Assembly (NCBI RefSeq): GCF_020509005.1
Contig: NC_063015.1
Span: 5,021,001 to 5,085,000 of the forward strand
DNA length: 64,000 nucleotides
Direction of reading: 5' to 3'
From: Fulvia fulva
Taxonomy: Eukaryota > Ascomycota > Dothideomycetes > Mycosphaerellales > Mycosphaerellaceae
The first letter of the stretch is position 1. Each line of letters begins with the position of its first letter. The translations under genes and the position numbers were made by a program. Below, piece after piece: positions 1 to 10,819 of this stretch. Under the pieces are notes generated by a model, which was not told where the DNA came from, ran no database searches, and worked only from the letters and a program-made list of their open reading frames with translations.

Positions 1-578
1 CCATGGCGTGAAACGCAACGTGGACCGAACGGTTCCCAAATAGAAGAAGAGTATTGCTGAGAAGGATGCAGAGATCGAGCGGCTAAAGTCGACACATGCG
101 GGCGCCGCGAACGTCCTCGATGGAGCAATATTTCGAAACCCGTTAGTCACACATTCCGTTAGTCATGCATGGTGGTGAATAGCGGCGAGGTGTTTTCGAT
201 GTATAATGAATGTGTGGGATGTGAGGAGTGTGTTACTGATGGTTCATCGATGCTAATGCGAATGTCAGCTTCGTGGTGGACTGCTTCTGTTTCTGGAAGT
301 CTAGAAGACGGACCTCAGCTCACGAACGTTACGGCGCACCCCGAAATACATATTGACAGGGCGCACAAACATCACCGATCGTAAATTACGAGGCCTCGAT
401 CACTGTTAGACCTCCAATGGGCGATCATACTACTCGTGGTTGGTGGCTGTCAAACCACGAGTCAGTTAAGCTTCAGCCACGCATACGTCCCTGACACATG
501 TCCACCAGCTCGACTCCTCCCTTTCTACAAGTGACGTATAACGGGTAGGGAACTGCAAAACTGCTGTTAACATGTCCG
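1..578. other. intergenic, no gene seen
   Basis: The start of the window up to the BTB gene. Only short unsupported frames occur. It presumably holds the promoter of the gene that begins at 579. Confidence 0.5.
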
Positions 579-2243
579 ATGAACTTCATCTTCATTCCTC
601 ACCAGCTAGCAGTTCCTGGAGTCTTTTCAATGGCATCCCGAATCGAAACAGCCAGTGACGCATTAGCAATTTTGTACAAGACAGGCACTCTGAAACAGCA
701 TAAGGAAGAGGGCAACGATAAGCAGTTTCACAGCAACGGCATGAACGGAAGGACAATCGGTAGATCATCTTTTGATGGTAATAGCTCGCCCAAGACATAC
801 GCGAATGTCCTGAAACAGGAAGAACATCAGCATAGCAACGGCATATCACCAGGATTGACTGATGATCGAATGATTGCTTTCGAAACTGCAGGCATTGCAC
901 CCAAACACGACCCAGAGCAGCCTGAAAACGGAGATACAAAGCCATATCTCGACAAGGCAAAAGTGGCGAAGCTCACCAACGGCATCTTGAAACAGGCCTA
1001 CCAACAGAACGCCAAAGCCGAGTTCACAGAAGCTGTGAATGCCAATCACGTGTCGTTTGACATGACAGCGAATGCTTATAGCAGCGAACAGCAACAAAAG
1101 CCACAGGCTGACAAGCAGCAGCTGGAGCAACAACTTCACAACCTCGAGAACTACATGGAGCAACGAAAGCAGGACCAGAACGCGCGGGAGAACAATCAAC
1201 AAAATGGGCACCACGACGATGAGCAGAACAACCAACAGCATGATCAAGATTATGACCACCAGGACAATCAAGAACCAGAGCAACAGAATGAGCAGCCTAA
1301 CGGTCAAGATGATGGCAATGAAGACGACACCTACTATGACCGCGAGGCCGCCCAGAATTTCACCTTCTCAGTATTGAGGTAAAGTAGACGCTTTTTCTTC
1401 TATCGTTGCCTCAAACTAACATCTCATCTCAGACAAACTCGTAACACTTCCTACCTCGACTTCACCATCTCCAATAACGACACAGACTACAAAGTCAACT
1501 CCCTAATCATCAGCTCTCTCTCTACAGCCTTCCAAGAAGTCATCATAGCAGCAAAGGTATGCACACCACCCACCACAAGTAAACGGAAGCGCAAGTGTCT
1601 TCATACCCAACCCCTCATCGCAACGACGCCAAAGCTCACCCTAACTCCGTCATTCCAGGACGCCAACGAATCTCGTGTCGAGCTCAAGTCGGATTCTCCT
1701 CTCGCAGTCAAGACGATGATCGACTTCTTCAAAACACTGAACTATAACACACCAAACACCCTTTCTCGCCTCGAGGCAGCACAACACCATGTTGCTGTAT
1801 ACCTGATCGCGGAGAAGTACGACATTCCTGGTCTTCGAGACTTGGCAGTCTGGCGATTCGAAAGACCATTCTCGGATTGGGGATACAGCAAAGACGTGCT
1901 AGTCCGCATGCTCCCAGACTTGACACAATTCGTGTACGGTAACACACCAGAGAAGTGTCCACTCCGAGTGGCGCTCTTGAGGATCTGGGCGAATGCTCTG
2001 AGGCCGAGAAACTTCGAGAGTGTTGACTTTGAGCCGCTGATCGATGAGTTCCCGAGCTTCGGGGCGGACATTATCCACGTACTTGCGAGATTTGCTAGTA
2101 GGAATGGTGGACATGAGCAAGGGTGCGATGATTATGGGAACTCCATGGGGACAGATGGGTTCGAGAATGGACGAGGGGGAGGACAAGGGCAGAACAGATA
2201 CAACGACAACGACGACGAGAACAGTGGTTGGGATGAAGAATAA
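579..2243 (+). CDS. BTB/POZ domain protein with Q/N-rich N-terminal half
   Basis: Three exons, 579-1378, 1433-1556 and 1659-2243, give 502 residues with frame kept across both introns. Intron 1 starts GTAAAG, has a CTAAC branch site and ends CAG; intron 2 starts GTATGC and ends CCAG. The first half is low complexity, rich in Q, N, D and H (roughly residues 165-255). Exons 2 and 3 encode a BTB/POZ-like fold: a beta strand and helix around TSYLDFTISNNDTDYKVNS, then VELKSDSPLAVKTMIDFF and a helical tail containing AEKYDIPGLRDLAVWRF, which is typical of fungal BTB proteins. Such proteins are usually protein-interaction or cullin-3 adaptor modules, but no specific role can be assigned. An in-frame ATG at 630 (MASRIETASDA) is an equally good start and would remove 17 residues. 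The C-terminus is Gly/Asn/Asp-rich. Confidence 0.8.
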
Positions 2244-2365
2244 GAGTATTTTTGAAGCTTTCAACTTTGTGTACAAAGAGCCGGCGTAGTGAGAGTGAAG
2301 TTGTAGCAGTATGTACTATGTATGGGAGTTGTCCACCACTGAAGCAGCCACACTGCAACCACCAA

Positions 2366-3433
2366 TCACCAGTCGTTGGAGAATCTTCTGATCAACATTC
2401 TAGAAACCCTCGAGACTACCATGCCTACCACAATCTTCGCAAGGAGCATCATCAGCCTGTCTACTATACCCACCCAGCCTCGGACGTCGTGCACAAGCTT
2501 ATAGATCGCCACAGTCCACATGACCATCATTACGGCTTTCAACGCAAAAGAGCCCCGCTTGCCACTTAATCGGTATACAAGCCAGATCTGCCACTGAATT
2601 GCCTGGTGAACTCGCATATGCCACCTCCTCCGCAGAGATGATTGTGCTCTCATCAAAAATCGTAGACAGTCTTCGAGCATCTCTTCCGAGTCTTTCTGGA
2701 TCAAGCTAGAGCCATCAGTCCGTACACGCGAGCGAGCATACAGCCGCATGTTTCCCTTGCTCTTCCTCCACGAGATGCCTGACAGCATGCTGTTGATATA
2801 ATGCAGCATCTGACCCCGCCCGGCCTCAGCACGCTTGGCCTCGCCCTGCACCAGTCCCATAAGCCTCTCAACCTCCTCCATGCTCAGCGCCTCCATCCTT
2901 TCCCACGGAGACTCCGATGGCGGCCCTTCCTTCACCTCGAACGCTATGCCCGGGAACTCATTCTGCCACCGTCTCAGACCACGAAACAACTCCAACCCTC
3001 GAAGCTCCTCGTCCGTCATCAAATGTCCATCCTCGCTCGGCCCGGGTCGATTCCCCACATAAGGTATGAACTGCATCCGCCTTAATCTCGGTAGCTGACC
3101 CTGTTTAGCGCGCAGGAGGTCTGCCGGGTATGCAGACACTGTAGTGGCGAATGCGTACAGAACTCTGGTGTTGAAAAGGTGTGACCGGCTATCGATACTC
3201 ATGGGGACTGTCTGCCTTTCAACGTATGCGCGAGCTGCGGCGAGGAACCAGCGCTTGCTGATGAGGAAGGAGTCGATCTTGTGGGTGCGTGGGATGAATC
3301 TGAAGGTAGCATAGTCGAGTCGTTGTGAAGGCATGTGGGCGAGCTCGCGGTATGGGCCTGATCTTGAGTATGCGCACTCGAAGATCATATCCTGGAGCTC
3401 TTGAGGTATGGAGAAGATATGGTGGGAAGGCAT
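2366..3433 (-). CDS. F-box-like protein, paralogue 1, with C-terminal membrane segment
   Basis: A single exon read from the ATG at 3433 (MPSHHIFSIPQELQDMIF). The open frame extends upstream to 3547, but the upstream start lacks support. The N-terminus has the F-box-like pattern IPQELQDMIFECAY, followed about 50 residues on by a conserved block, SFLISKRWFLAAARAYVE. Both blocks recur in the gene at 5013-6255 and in the relic at 3765-4160, so these three form a local family. Near the C-terminus a hydrophobic stretch (around ALKAVMMVMWTVAIY and LLAKIVVGMVVS) suggests a membrane anchor. F-box-like proteins often act as substrate adaptors for SCF ubiquitin ligases; that role here is inference from the short motif only. 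Confidence 0.65.
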   Translation of the reverse strand: MPSHHIFSIPQELQDMIFECAYSRSGPYRELAHMPSQRLDYATFRFIPRTHKIDSFLISKRWFLAAARAYVERQTVPMSIDSRSHLFNTRVLYAFATTVSAYPADLLRAKQGQLPRLRRMQFIPYVGNRPGPSEDGHLMTDEELRGLELFRGLRRWQNEFPGIAFEVKEGPPSESPWERMEALSMEEVERLMGLVQGEAKRAEAGRGQMLHYINSMLSGISWRKSKGNMRLYARSRVRTDGSSLIQKDSEEMLEDCLRFLMRAQSSLRRRWHMRVHQAIQWQIWLVYRLSGKRGSFALKAVMMVMWTVAIYKLVHDVRGWVGIVDRLMMLLAKIVVGMVVSRVSRMLIRRFSNDW

Positions 3434-3764
3434 AGTGGTCGGCGTTGTGCACAATGTGTTGGCCAGCTCGCGGGTTTGGTGATCTCTCATAATGATGAGG
3501 ATGGAAGAAAGAAAGAGGCGGCTAAATATGTCTGAGATTTGGTCCAAGCCACGAGCTGCGGCGCCGCGGCGTGTGGGACAAGTGAATAACGCGAGAGTCT
3601 TGGCAAATTTACACGTGAGTCAAAGTCCACAGGATGAATCGGTTGTGATCGCGCATTTGATAAGCGTCCAAGTCATAGGAACAAGAGTATCGTCATTAGA
3701 CATCAACACATGCGATGAGCGATCAGTAATGACTGATCTTGAACGTGCCTTGCTAGTAAGGTCG

Positions 3765-4160
3765 ACCATATTCATGTGAGCCTACCATGTTTGTTCTATC
3801 TAGGAGCTCTAGCGTGAGAGTACGCATATCTGGATACGAACATTGCTTCAGTCCGCGCAGCCATGCTCTATTGGCGATGAAGTGTTTGCCGAAGATGTGG
3901 AGAACACCACATGTCCAACCCATGGGCACACATAACGACACGACTTGTTCCTGCGCATATGCCCGGGCAGCTGCTGTAAAGCAGCGCTTGGAGATTAGCC
4001 ACTCTTCCGCCTTCGTCTTTCAAGGCCGTCGAACTCGGTTTGTGGATGAGTCTGGCTTCGCGATCTGCTCAATGGCGTTGATGAGCTTGAGATGCGTCGG
4101 CTTGGTATAGGCGTACGCGAAAATGATGTATTGGAGTTATTGCGGTTGGTCAAAGATATG
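3765..4160 (-). pseudogene. decayed F-box-like copy with in-frame stops
   Basis: Translating the complement from 4160 gives HIFDQPQ, a stop, LQYIIFAYAYTKPTHLK, a second stop about 30 codons later, then EEWLISKRCFTAAARAYAQ. This lines up with PQELQDMIFECAY and SFLISKRWFLAAARAY of the gene at 2366-3433, and with PQELQDTIFEYAY and EWLVCKKWFVAAAKAYV of the gene at 5013-6255. The stop replaces the Glu of PQEL, and the second stop is a TGA just upstream of the EEWL block. No credible intron removes both. The relic fades out near 3765 and has no counterpart to the rest of the protein, so it is a truncated, nonsense-mutated member of the family. Confidence 0.75.
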
Positions 4161-5012
4161 TCTTCGTGTACATTTGGCCTTGTTCGCACTGCTTTCGGTA
4201 GTCCTGTTAATCCGTTGCGAAGAACCCAGGAGGTATCGCCATGATGGTGTAATGGTCGTGTGTGGATGGTGGAAGCGAATTGAGGTGGTCGGAAGTGATC
4301 ATAAGTAGAGGGATGAGAGGTGGTCAGAGGTGATATGAGTGAGTCTCAATGGCGTGTCTGGTTGTAGGCTTGGACCTAAACAGAATGCATGACGTCAAAT
4401 CACGGGGAGAAGTGAATGATTAGCTCACGGATGTGGCATATTGCCGGTCACACAATTCACCTACGCCAAGCGAAAGCACTCGAAAGTGGATACAATTCGC
4501 ACGTGGCTACATCGACGTTGTTCGATTCGAGGCGAGATCTTGCACGAATCACCTCCGTTGGGGCGATTCAAGAACGGGAGACATGGCCCATTTGATGCCC
4601 CGGCAAGTGAGTATCTCGCCTTGGTTGTGTTAGATCGGCGCTGAGTATACATGTATGCCTTCCATTCCTCATAGAGGGCATGAGAGCTCACTCAATTGTG
4701 GGCGATACAAGGTCTGTCACGAGCCTCTTGACGTTTATGCCCGAGGCGATGTATTGTTGTGATATCGACTTCATTCCGGTTGACATACAAACCTCAGAAG
4801 GCAGCGTGGAGGAGGCTATGAGCGCAAGATATTCGATTTGCAATGACATTCGTGTGTCTGACTATGGTTGAGCCCTGTACTTTCTTTAATGCAGTCGACT
4901 CGAGTGGAGTCCTGTGCCCCTGTTCAGCGAGAGCCCGGAGAGCGCTCTATTTCTGCTTTGTTCCGCCCAAGAAGCGTGTCCAGACTTATGAGGTACCAGA
5001 ATGGTCCAGAAC
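4161..5012. other. intergenic, no gene seen
   Basis: About 850 bp between the relic and the 3' end of paralogue 2. I found no family blocks or splice-compatible frames here. It may include further unrecognisable debris of the family. Confidence 0.4.
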
Positions 5013-6255
5013 CTACTCAGCAACACCCTCGCAACTGACCCACGCCAGGTGTGCCCCAATCACAGCGAGCAGTATCCACACCATCAGCATCCACTGCTTG
5101 TCATGCTGTTGCTGAAGTTCTTTCGTGTACTCGAGCCACAGGTTGTTCACCTCCTCCCTCGCCTCCTCAACCATATGCTCCGCTCTCTCTTGGTCCGCCG
5201 GCGTGCTCCACTTCTGGACGGTAGCATCCTCCGTAGTCCCCTTTGTACGGGTATGCTTAGCCGGCAGACTGTCAAGATCGAATTTGGCCAAGTCAAGGGC
5301 GCGAGGTGTGTGTGACTTCATTGCGTTCAGGATGAACTCATCCATAGCTTGATCCGCCAGGGTGGACACGTTCGCGCATACCTTCGATTGGGGATAGAGA
5401 CGAGCGACGGAATCTTCGCCGCCGGTGACGTCGTCGTAGAGTGTTCGCTCTCGTGGCTTTTCTGGGGATGCTGGCGAGGTAACGATGGGCTTGAGGAGCT
5501 CTTCGAGGCGCTGTACGTTGGCGCGGAAGTTGTTCAACCTTTGAGGATATGGATCGAAGTGGTCGTTCAGGTACTGCTCGTCTGCCATGGTGACGAAGAA
5601 TTGGCGTACACCTCGGAGCTTCGCAGTCTCGGTATAGACACTGAGTTGCGTGAGCTGCTCGTTGCTCAGCACGAGCTTCATGCCGGACATGTAATCCAGG
5701 TCGATGTCGTCGAGACCCTCGTCCATCACATCACTGAGGTCAAAATGTTCCGGGCCCACTTGTAGTCGCAGTGTGAGGATCTGGCGTGGGCGAGAGAAGG
5801 GTCCACTCAGCGTACAAAGGTCGAGCCCATCCGTTATCAGATGCTTGGCGAAGGCGTTGAGAGTGCTACTGTACGTAGATGACTGTTAGCCACATCTGTC
5901 ACAATCTCGCGCGCGGTCTACTCGATACGTACCTGGTGCCAATCTCGGCAGAGTCTCGAGCGACGTGAAGACTGATGGGACTGTCATGCACATAGGCCTT
6001 CGCCGCGGCTACGAACCACTTCTTGCAAACGAGCCACTCGGCGACCTTGTAATGAGCTATTTTGGCCTTGGCCTCCTCTCGGGACAACTGAAGCTTCTTG
6101 GTCACCAGCTTGTGTGCCCGAGAGCCGCGAATGACGAGACCGGCATGTTCTGGTTTCTCGTAGGCGTACTCGAAAATGGTATCTTGAAGTTCTTGGGGCA
6201 GGTCGAAGAGGCGGAAGTGCTTGCCCGAGGAGTCACCTCCTCCAGTGGCTTCCAT
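5013..6255 (-). CDS. F-box-like protein, paralogue 2, C-terminal membrane anchor
   Basis: Two exons on the minus strand, 6255-5933 and 5868-5013, joined by a 64-nt intron (GTACGT donor, CTAAC branch, TACAG acceptor), give 392 residues. The N-terminus MEATGGGDSSGKHFRLFDLP leads into PQELQDTIFEYAY, the F-box-like motif, and then EWLVCKKWFVAAAKAYVHD, the family's second block. The middle is acidic and helical. The last 30 residues contain one hydrophobic helix (WMLMVWILLAVIGAHLAWV), so the protein may be tail-anchored. It is the best-preserved family member and its length matches paralogue 1. An SCF-adaptor function is a family-level guess. It is read in the same direction as the other two copies, which fits tandem duplication. 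Confidence 0.7.
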
Positions 6256-6666
6256 CTTGGTGATCGAGTCGCGACGGTGAAGAAGATGGGGTGATGCTGT
6301 GGTGGTGCTTACAACAGCTGGAGGGCTGTCTCATAGATGATGCGGTGGTGATGTTGGGAGTCTCGTGTCTGTGGAAAGAGCGTGAGGGACCTTATCTAAT
6401 GTCGCTTCCTCGAGATGTGAGCGGCGCGAAGTTGTCGTCAAATTTCGAGGTGCGGCAGACTCGGTGAAGACAGCGAGTGAATGCAAGCTGGCCCTCAGGC
6501 TGGAGCTGGACCATCAGTGCCACGTGCGTGTTATTCGTTCCAAACGCCAAAGGTGGCGGCTGCATTCGAAACTATTCATTCACTTGCTATCAAAAGGGTA
6601 TCTTTGGTTTGTGACGCCATGCGCTATGCTTCAAATCAACGAGTCTCTTATACGGCGGGTTACCTC
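6256..6666. other. intergenic, no gene seen
   Basis: Upstream region of the F-box-like gene and downstream region of the glycosyltransferase; short frames only. Confidence 0.4.
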
Positions 6667-8397
6667 TCAACGCTGGCCAGTCCACGACCACGCCCTCCCA
6701 TCGTCCACATTCATCCACCTGCCACCCGTCATTGCGTCCCAGCCCATCATGACGCCAAGTGCTCTGCAGCTGGCACTGCTGATGGCACAGACAACGCCAT
6801 CGCTCTCACTGACGACCGTGAGATCGAGCAGATAAGCACGGCCTACGAGCTGTCGCAATCTTAGTGTTTGCTCCGGAATGTTGACTTTGTAGTCCGTCGA
6901 TGCTGCCCTCTTGGCGCCACCCAATGAGTAGAACAGTGCGCTGTAGAATCCACCCTCCCAGCCGATATTCTCCTCCACGTGCTTCACATACGGTCCATCT
7001 CGAAGAGGTGCCACCGGAGAGGTCTTGTCGAGTCGCTTCTTTGTGGCCAGTTGGATGCGTTCCTGCGCGGGCTGGACACTGAGAGGTGCTGCAGCCTCTA
7101 ACAACTCCGACGAGTCCATGATATCGGGATCATCCGAGCTCAAGATCAAGGGCGACTTCACATACTCCACGATCGAGGAGAAGTCGTCGAGTGCTTCGTC
7201 TCCGCCCAACAGTGTTCGCGAGAGCGACCTCGCGCCACGTGCATACCGTTCCAGCGGCAGATAATCGCGGCTATACTGATACTCGAAAGGGTGTAGGTCA
7301 CCACGTCGAATCTGCATGCCCACCATTGAACCTCCGTGAGCGGCGGCATCGTCCTTGAGCTTGGCAATGCGCGAAGCCGCGTACAGCGAGTCTTCTCCTG
7401 TAAGCTTGAACAGCGCTTTGAAACCGCTGCGTGCCAGGTCGTACACTCGCGACTGTGCCTCCAATCCGTGCTTCCGCGCCACCTGAAACTCTTGCTGAAA
7501 CGCGGACCCAAACGTCCATCCTGCGGTAGCAGCTGACACCACGAGATGTTTGGCGGTTCGTGGGCATGGTACTCTTTGGTGTGTTGGTGGTGGCGAACAC
7601 TTCGGCATTGGTGGCGCTGCGAAGTACGATGTATACGAACCCCATGCCCAACGAGTGTCGTCAAGAAAGAACGCTCTTCCTTCGTGTCTGGCGAGGCCGT
7701 AACTCATCCATAGCAGCAGCAGCGACTTTCCGAAGCTTGCCTCATCTGATTCAAGTACGAAGGTCAAGCTGCTTTGGCAGGTATCTGCAAATGTGTCTCC
7801 AGGAGGAGACAGTGCGCCAGCGTGCTCAGCATCGGCGACATCCAGGAATGTGTGGTCGCTGGTGGTCCGAAAATGCTCCCGCCACCAATGCCGCCTGCCA
7901 TGAGGCCTAATGGTTGTGCTGATTGTGCGTTGTAACCCAGTGCCTTCTGTACATATGTCTTTGTATTGGTAGCTAGGCAAAGGAAATAGGGCATTGTGCG
8001 GTATCGAGATGGTCCACTTTGATGAGCCATGCGAGTCTGTGACGATGAATGCGGCCGGCTCATCAGGGAGGTTGTCGCCAGCAATAAGCTGGGGCTCTTG
8101 GTCATCGACCTGGTCGGGTATAGGTGAAGTTGGTATGTACGAAGCGGCTGGCCACCCAAGGATGTATCGCCAGGTGAAGAGAAGTGCGCATAAGGCTGCC
8201 AGCAGTATCCGCATTGCTGTCTGTCGACGACATAGAGGTCGTGGTCTATTCTCCTTCGTAATGGGGCCAGGTAGCGTCGGCGATGGTGGTAGTGAGTCCA
8301 GGTAGTCCTTCTCGTTCAGACTGCTCCTGCTGGATGTAGAGGATACAGACAAGTTGGTGTTTGTGCGATCCCGCATGTTGGCTGCTGTTGTCCTCAT
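6667..8397 (-). CDS. type II membrane glycosyltransferase, FUT8-like
   Basis: A single exon. The frame is open from 8643, but I favour the ATG at 8397 (MRTTAANMRDRTN) or at 8376, because the stretch before them is low complexity. A short cytoplasmic tail rich in S/P/N precedes a signal anchor (MRILLAALCALLFTWRYILG), the Golgi type II layout. Far downstream comes VGMQIRRGDLHPFEYQ, like the HxRRxD-type donor-binding motif of alpha-1,6-fucosyltransferases, and near the end VVSESDGVVCAISSASCRAL, which matches the SDxxVC.SS...R block of the same group. I infer a GT23/FUT8-like fold acting on glycans in the secretory pathway. Fungal members are poorly characterised, so the donor and acceptor are unknown. 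About 576 residues from the chosen start. Confidence 0.65.
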   Translation of the reverse strand: MRTTAANMRDRTNTNLSVSSTSSRSSLNEKDYLDSLPPSPTLPGPITKENRPRPLCRRQTAMRILLAALCALLFTWRYILGWPAASYIPTSPIPDQVDDQEPQLIAGDNLPDEPAAFIVTDSHGSSKWTISIPHNALFPLPSYQYKDICTEGTGLQRTISTTIRPHGRRHWWREHFRTTSDHTFLDVADAEHAGALSPPGDTFADTCQSSLTFVLESDEASFGKSLLLLWMSYGLARHEGRAFFLDDTRWAWGSYTSYFAAPPMPKCSPPPTHQRVPCPRTAKHLVVSAATAGWTFGSAFQQEFQVARKHGLEAQSRVYDLARSGFKALFKLTGEDSLYAASRIAKLKDDAAAHGGSMVGMQIRRGDLHPFEYQYSRDYLPLERYARGARSLSRTLLGGDEALDDFSSIVEYVKSPLILSSDDPDIMDSSELLEAAAPLSVQPAQERIQLATKKRLDKTSPVAPLRDGPYVKHVEENIGWEGGFYSALFYSLGGAKRAASTDYKVNIPEQTLRLRQLVGRAYLLDLTVVSESDGVVCAISSASCRALGVMMGWDAMTGGRWMNVDDGRAWSWTGQR

Positions 8398-10241
8398 CAC
8401 ATGTAACCACGTCCCGCTAGCGCCACGTCCGTTTGGAGATGACGCTCGAGATGGACTATCGGCTTGTTCCGGCGGATGTGGCCATGCTGGCGCGCGCAAC
8501 CCGTATGAATGTTCGTGACTTGTGCGTTTGCAAGAAGATGACCTCAGACGGGTGAAGAATAATGTGAGGGAATGATGGAGGAGAGGCCAGCTCTGCCTGT
8601 GACGGCCGGTCGCGCAACAGAGGACGAGGGACGAGCAGTGCACACAGTCACCTCGACTGCATCACGGATGCGAGTTGCAAGATTGATAAAGCAGGAAGAA
8701 GGAGTCGCACAGCTTCCATAAGGTACCCACGCATGCCGCATGCCACGAAATGCAAGCGATCAAGCTGCCGAAGCAAGCAGCAGCCGTTGTGCCGTGACAC
8801 GCAGATCCGATGTACAGTACATTGATGCTTCCCACACGCTGGACGGGCCACTAGGAATGCTGTAGTCTACAGAGCGGAGGTGCAGATGGCACGCCGGCGT
8901 GAAGCGCGGACATGACCAAAGACAGGGAGTTGGCGTTGGTCGTAGATCCGCCTCTACCTTGAGCTCAGGTACTCGGCCTACGTGGTCTCAGCTTCTACGC
9001 TATACCGCAAGCGGGCGCGAAGCTGCACGCACGCTTTGAAAGCTTGGACTGGTTCCTATTGGGCGACGAAGCGAGGTGGTTCTGATCAGCTGAGACTACC
9101 TCTACCTGAAACACGCACGCTCGAGGTGTCTCGCTCCGTGCTTGGCAAGTCACGAGGCTCCATCTTCATCTCACCACGTTTCGCCAGACGCCACCTGCCC
9201 ACATCGCTCACATACATGCTATCGCCCACCGCGTGACAGTTCATGAGACGGCGTGCGTGTTTGCAGCGTGCACACAATACAACCGACCTGCTCAACATGG
9301 CACCTTTGCAACGTTTCAGCGTGTCTCAAGTCAAGCCAAGCGATCTGCGTGCTGCACCAACCACACCAGACAGGGGAGAGCTCCCCCGTGCGTGGAGACG
9401 ACGATGAAGTCAGCGCGCAACTCTCGCAGTCTTGACTTTGAACTTCAATGCATGACGGTCGCAGCATCTCCTGGACTTCTCCTGAGCCCTGACTGCCTTC
9501 ATCCACATGACATAACAGGCCCGTCGCTGCTGTCGTGGATTGATGTAAGACAGGACCGCCTTATAACCCCGGAGCTGCTCAGCCTAACGACTTCGTGCCG
9601 ACATTGTCGCACAGAATTGTCTAGCGCTGCATTCTGATCTCATCGTCATCGTCCACGGAGCTGAGAAAAACGGGCGAGCGTCATGACTCGGGTTGGACGT
9701 CGAACCTGAAATAGCAGACGCGCGATTAATAGGAGTATGAAGATCGCTTTGCTCTGACTCTCACGCCGAGATGAGGCACAGCAAGACCTTGCGCGTGAGA
9801 TTGTCACGGTCACGGCAGCTTCAGGATTTCTTAAGAATGCTCTCTGCAGGCAACAGTCGCACATTGTATTTGGCTTTTGCACATCGGCTTTTCAGTGTCA
9901 TCATGCCATAAACATCAATCGTCTCAGTCGTCGCTATGCTATGCGTCTATACTTCAGCCTTTTCCGGCGAAGTCTCCTTCGACTCTTGAGCCCACATCGC
10001 TGCCAGCGTTGATTGCTACTGCGTAATCATCCTCCGGGCCCTCTGCGACAGATCCGGAACTGGAGATGGACGTTCTGGTCCGTCTGCATGGCCGTTCATT
10101 CGATCTTCACCATCCTCGTCGCTCTTTTCAGTGTCGTTCGCTACCACTTCTGCCTTCTGTGCCGAAGACCACCGTCTGAGTCGCAATGCAGCGTTGTCGA
10201 CTGTGGTCCTGCGGTCCAGTGACGGCTTGCCGTTGCCGGGT
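8398..10241. other. long intergenic stretch, no gene seen
   Basis: About 1.8 kb with only short overlapping frames on both strands and none with recognisable domains. The right end (10,016-10,241) may hold the displaced C-terminal frame of the neighbouring orphan gene. Confidence 0.4.
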
Positions 10242-10819
10242 TCAGCCTTCGCAGCACATCGACCTCGAAGGCCGCATAACGTCGCCAATGATGATGAAAT
10301 ACTCCAATGAGAAAACGAAACTCTTCTGGCGCCTGATGTCTTCTTCATAGGCTCGGTTTAGATGAGCAGAAGAATGTCCTGGTCTGTGCAGGTAGTCGAA
10401 GATTTGGTCCATATCAAAGACATCATGGCCAGTATAATGTAGAGCACCAAATAGCATGGGGCTTGGCTCCTGCGCGATAGTAATCCTCCCAACGGCGCGC
10501 CGAGCCTTCTCAGGCTTGTTGATCTCTCTGATGGTATTCCATATAGTCAAGGCATTTGATGGACCTTTCTCACTCTCGGGGAGTTCGACTGCTAGAGGGG
10601 CGCCATCTGGTCCGACATCAAACACTTGATGGTTACTGAGATGACTCCGGTCACTGAAATCGCTCTTGTGTATCGGAAACAGGTTATGTCGTTGAATCAC
10701 AAAAGGTTTGTTGACTACGCCATCGAGGATCTCTTGGCTGGCAGCGTTCCATTTGTGAGACCGATGATGCTGCCTAAGTCCCTCGTGGTCGTAGAGCGCA
10801 TGCGGCAGAGGGAAGGTAG
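10242..10819 (-). CDS. conserved-looking fungal orphan, partial gene model
   Basis: The frame is open on the minus strand from 10,819 to a TGA at 10,242. No ATG lies at its head, so at least one 5' exon is missing; a possible acceptor AG sits at 10,821-10,820. The readable part contains PHALYDHEGLRQHHRSHKW, GPSNALTIWNTIREINKPEK, VGRITIAQEPSPMLFGALHY and QKSFVFSLEYFIIIGD. It has the texture of a real, conserved protein, and I have a sense of a lineage-expanded fungal family, but I cannot name a domain or function. After IIGD the frame ends within 15 residues, while a different frame continues to 10,016 with a Ser/Asp/Glu-rich tail, which hints at a frameshift. It could be a pseudogene or an incompletely modelled gene. 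Confidence 0.5.

Noticed and set aside
846..1307. Hydrophobic antisense frame with poly-Leu/Val
   Set aside because: It is the complement of CAG/CAA/AAC-rich coding sequence of the BTB protein, which always yields Leu/Val.
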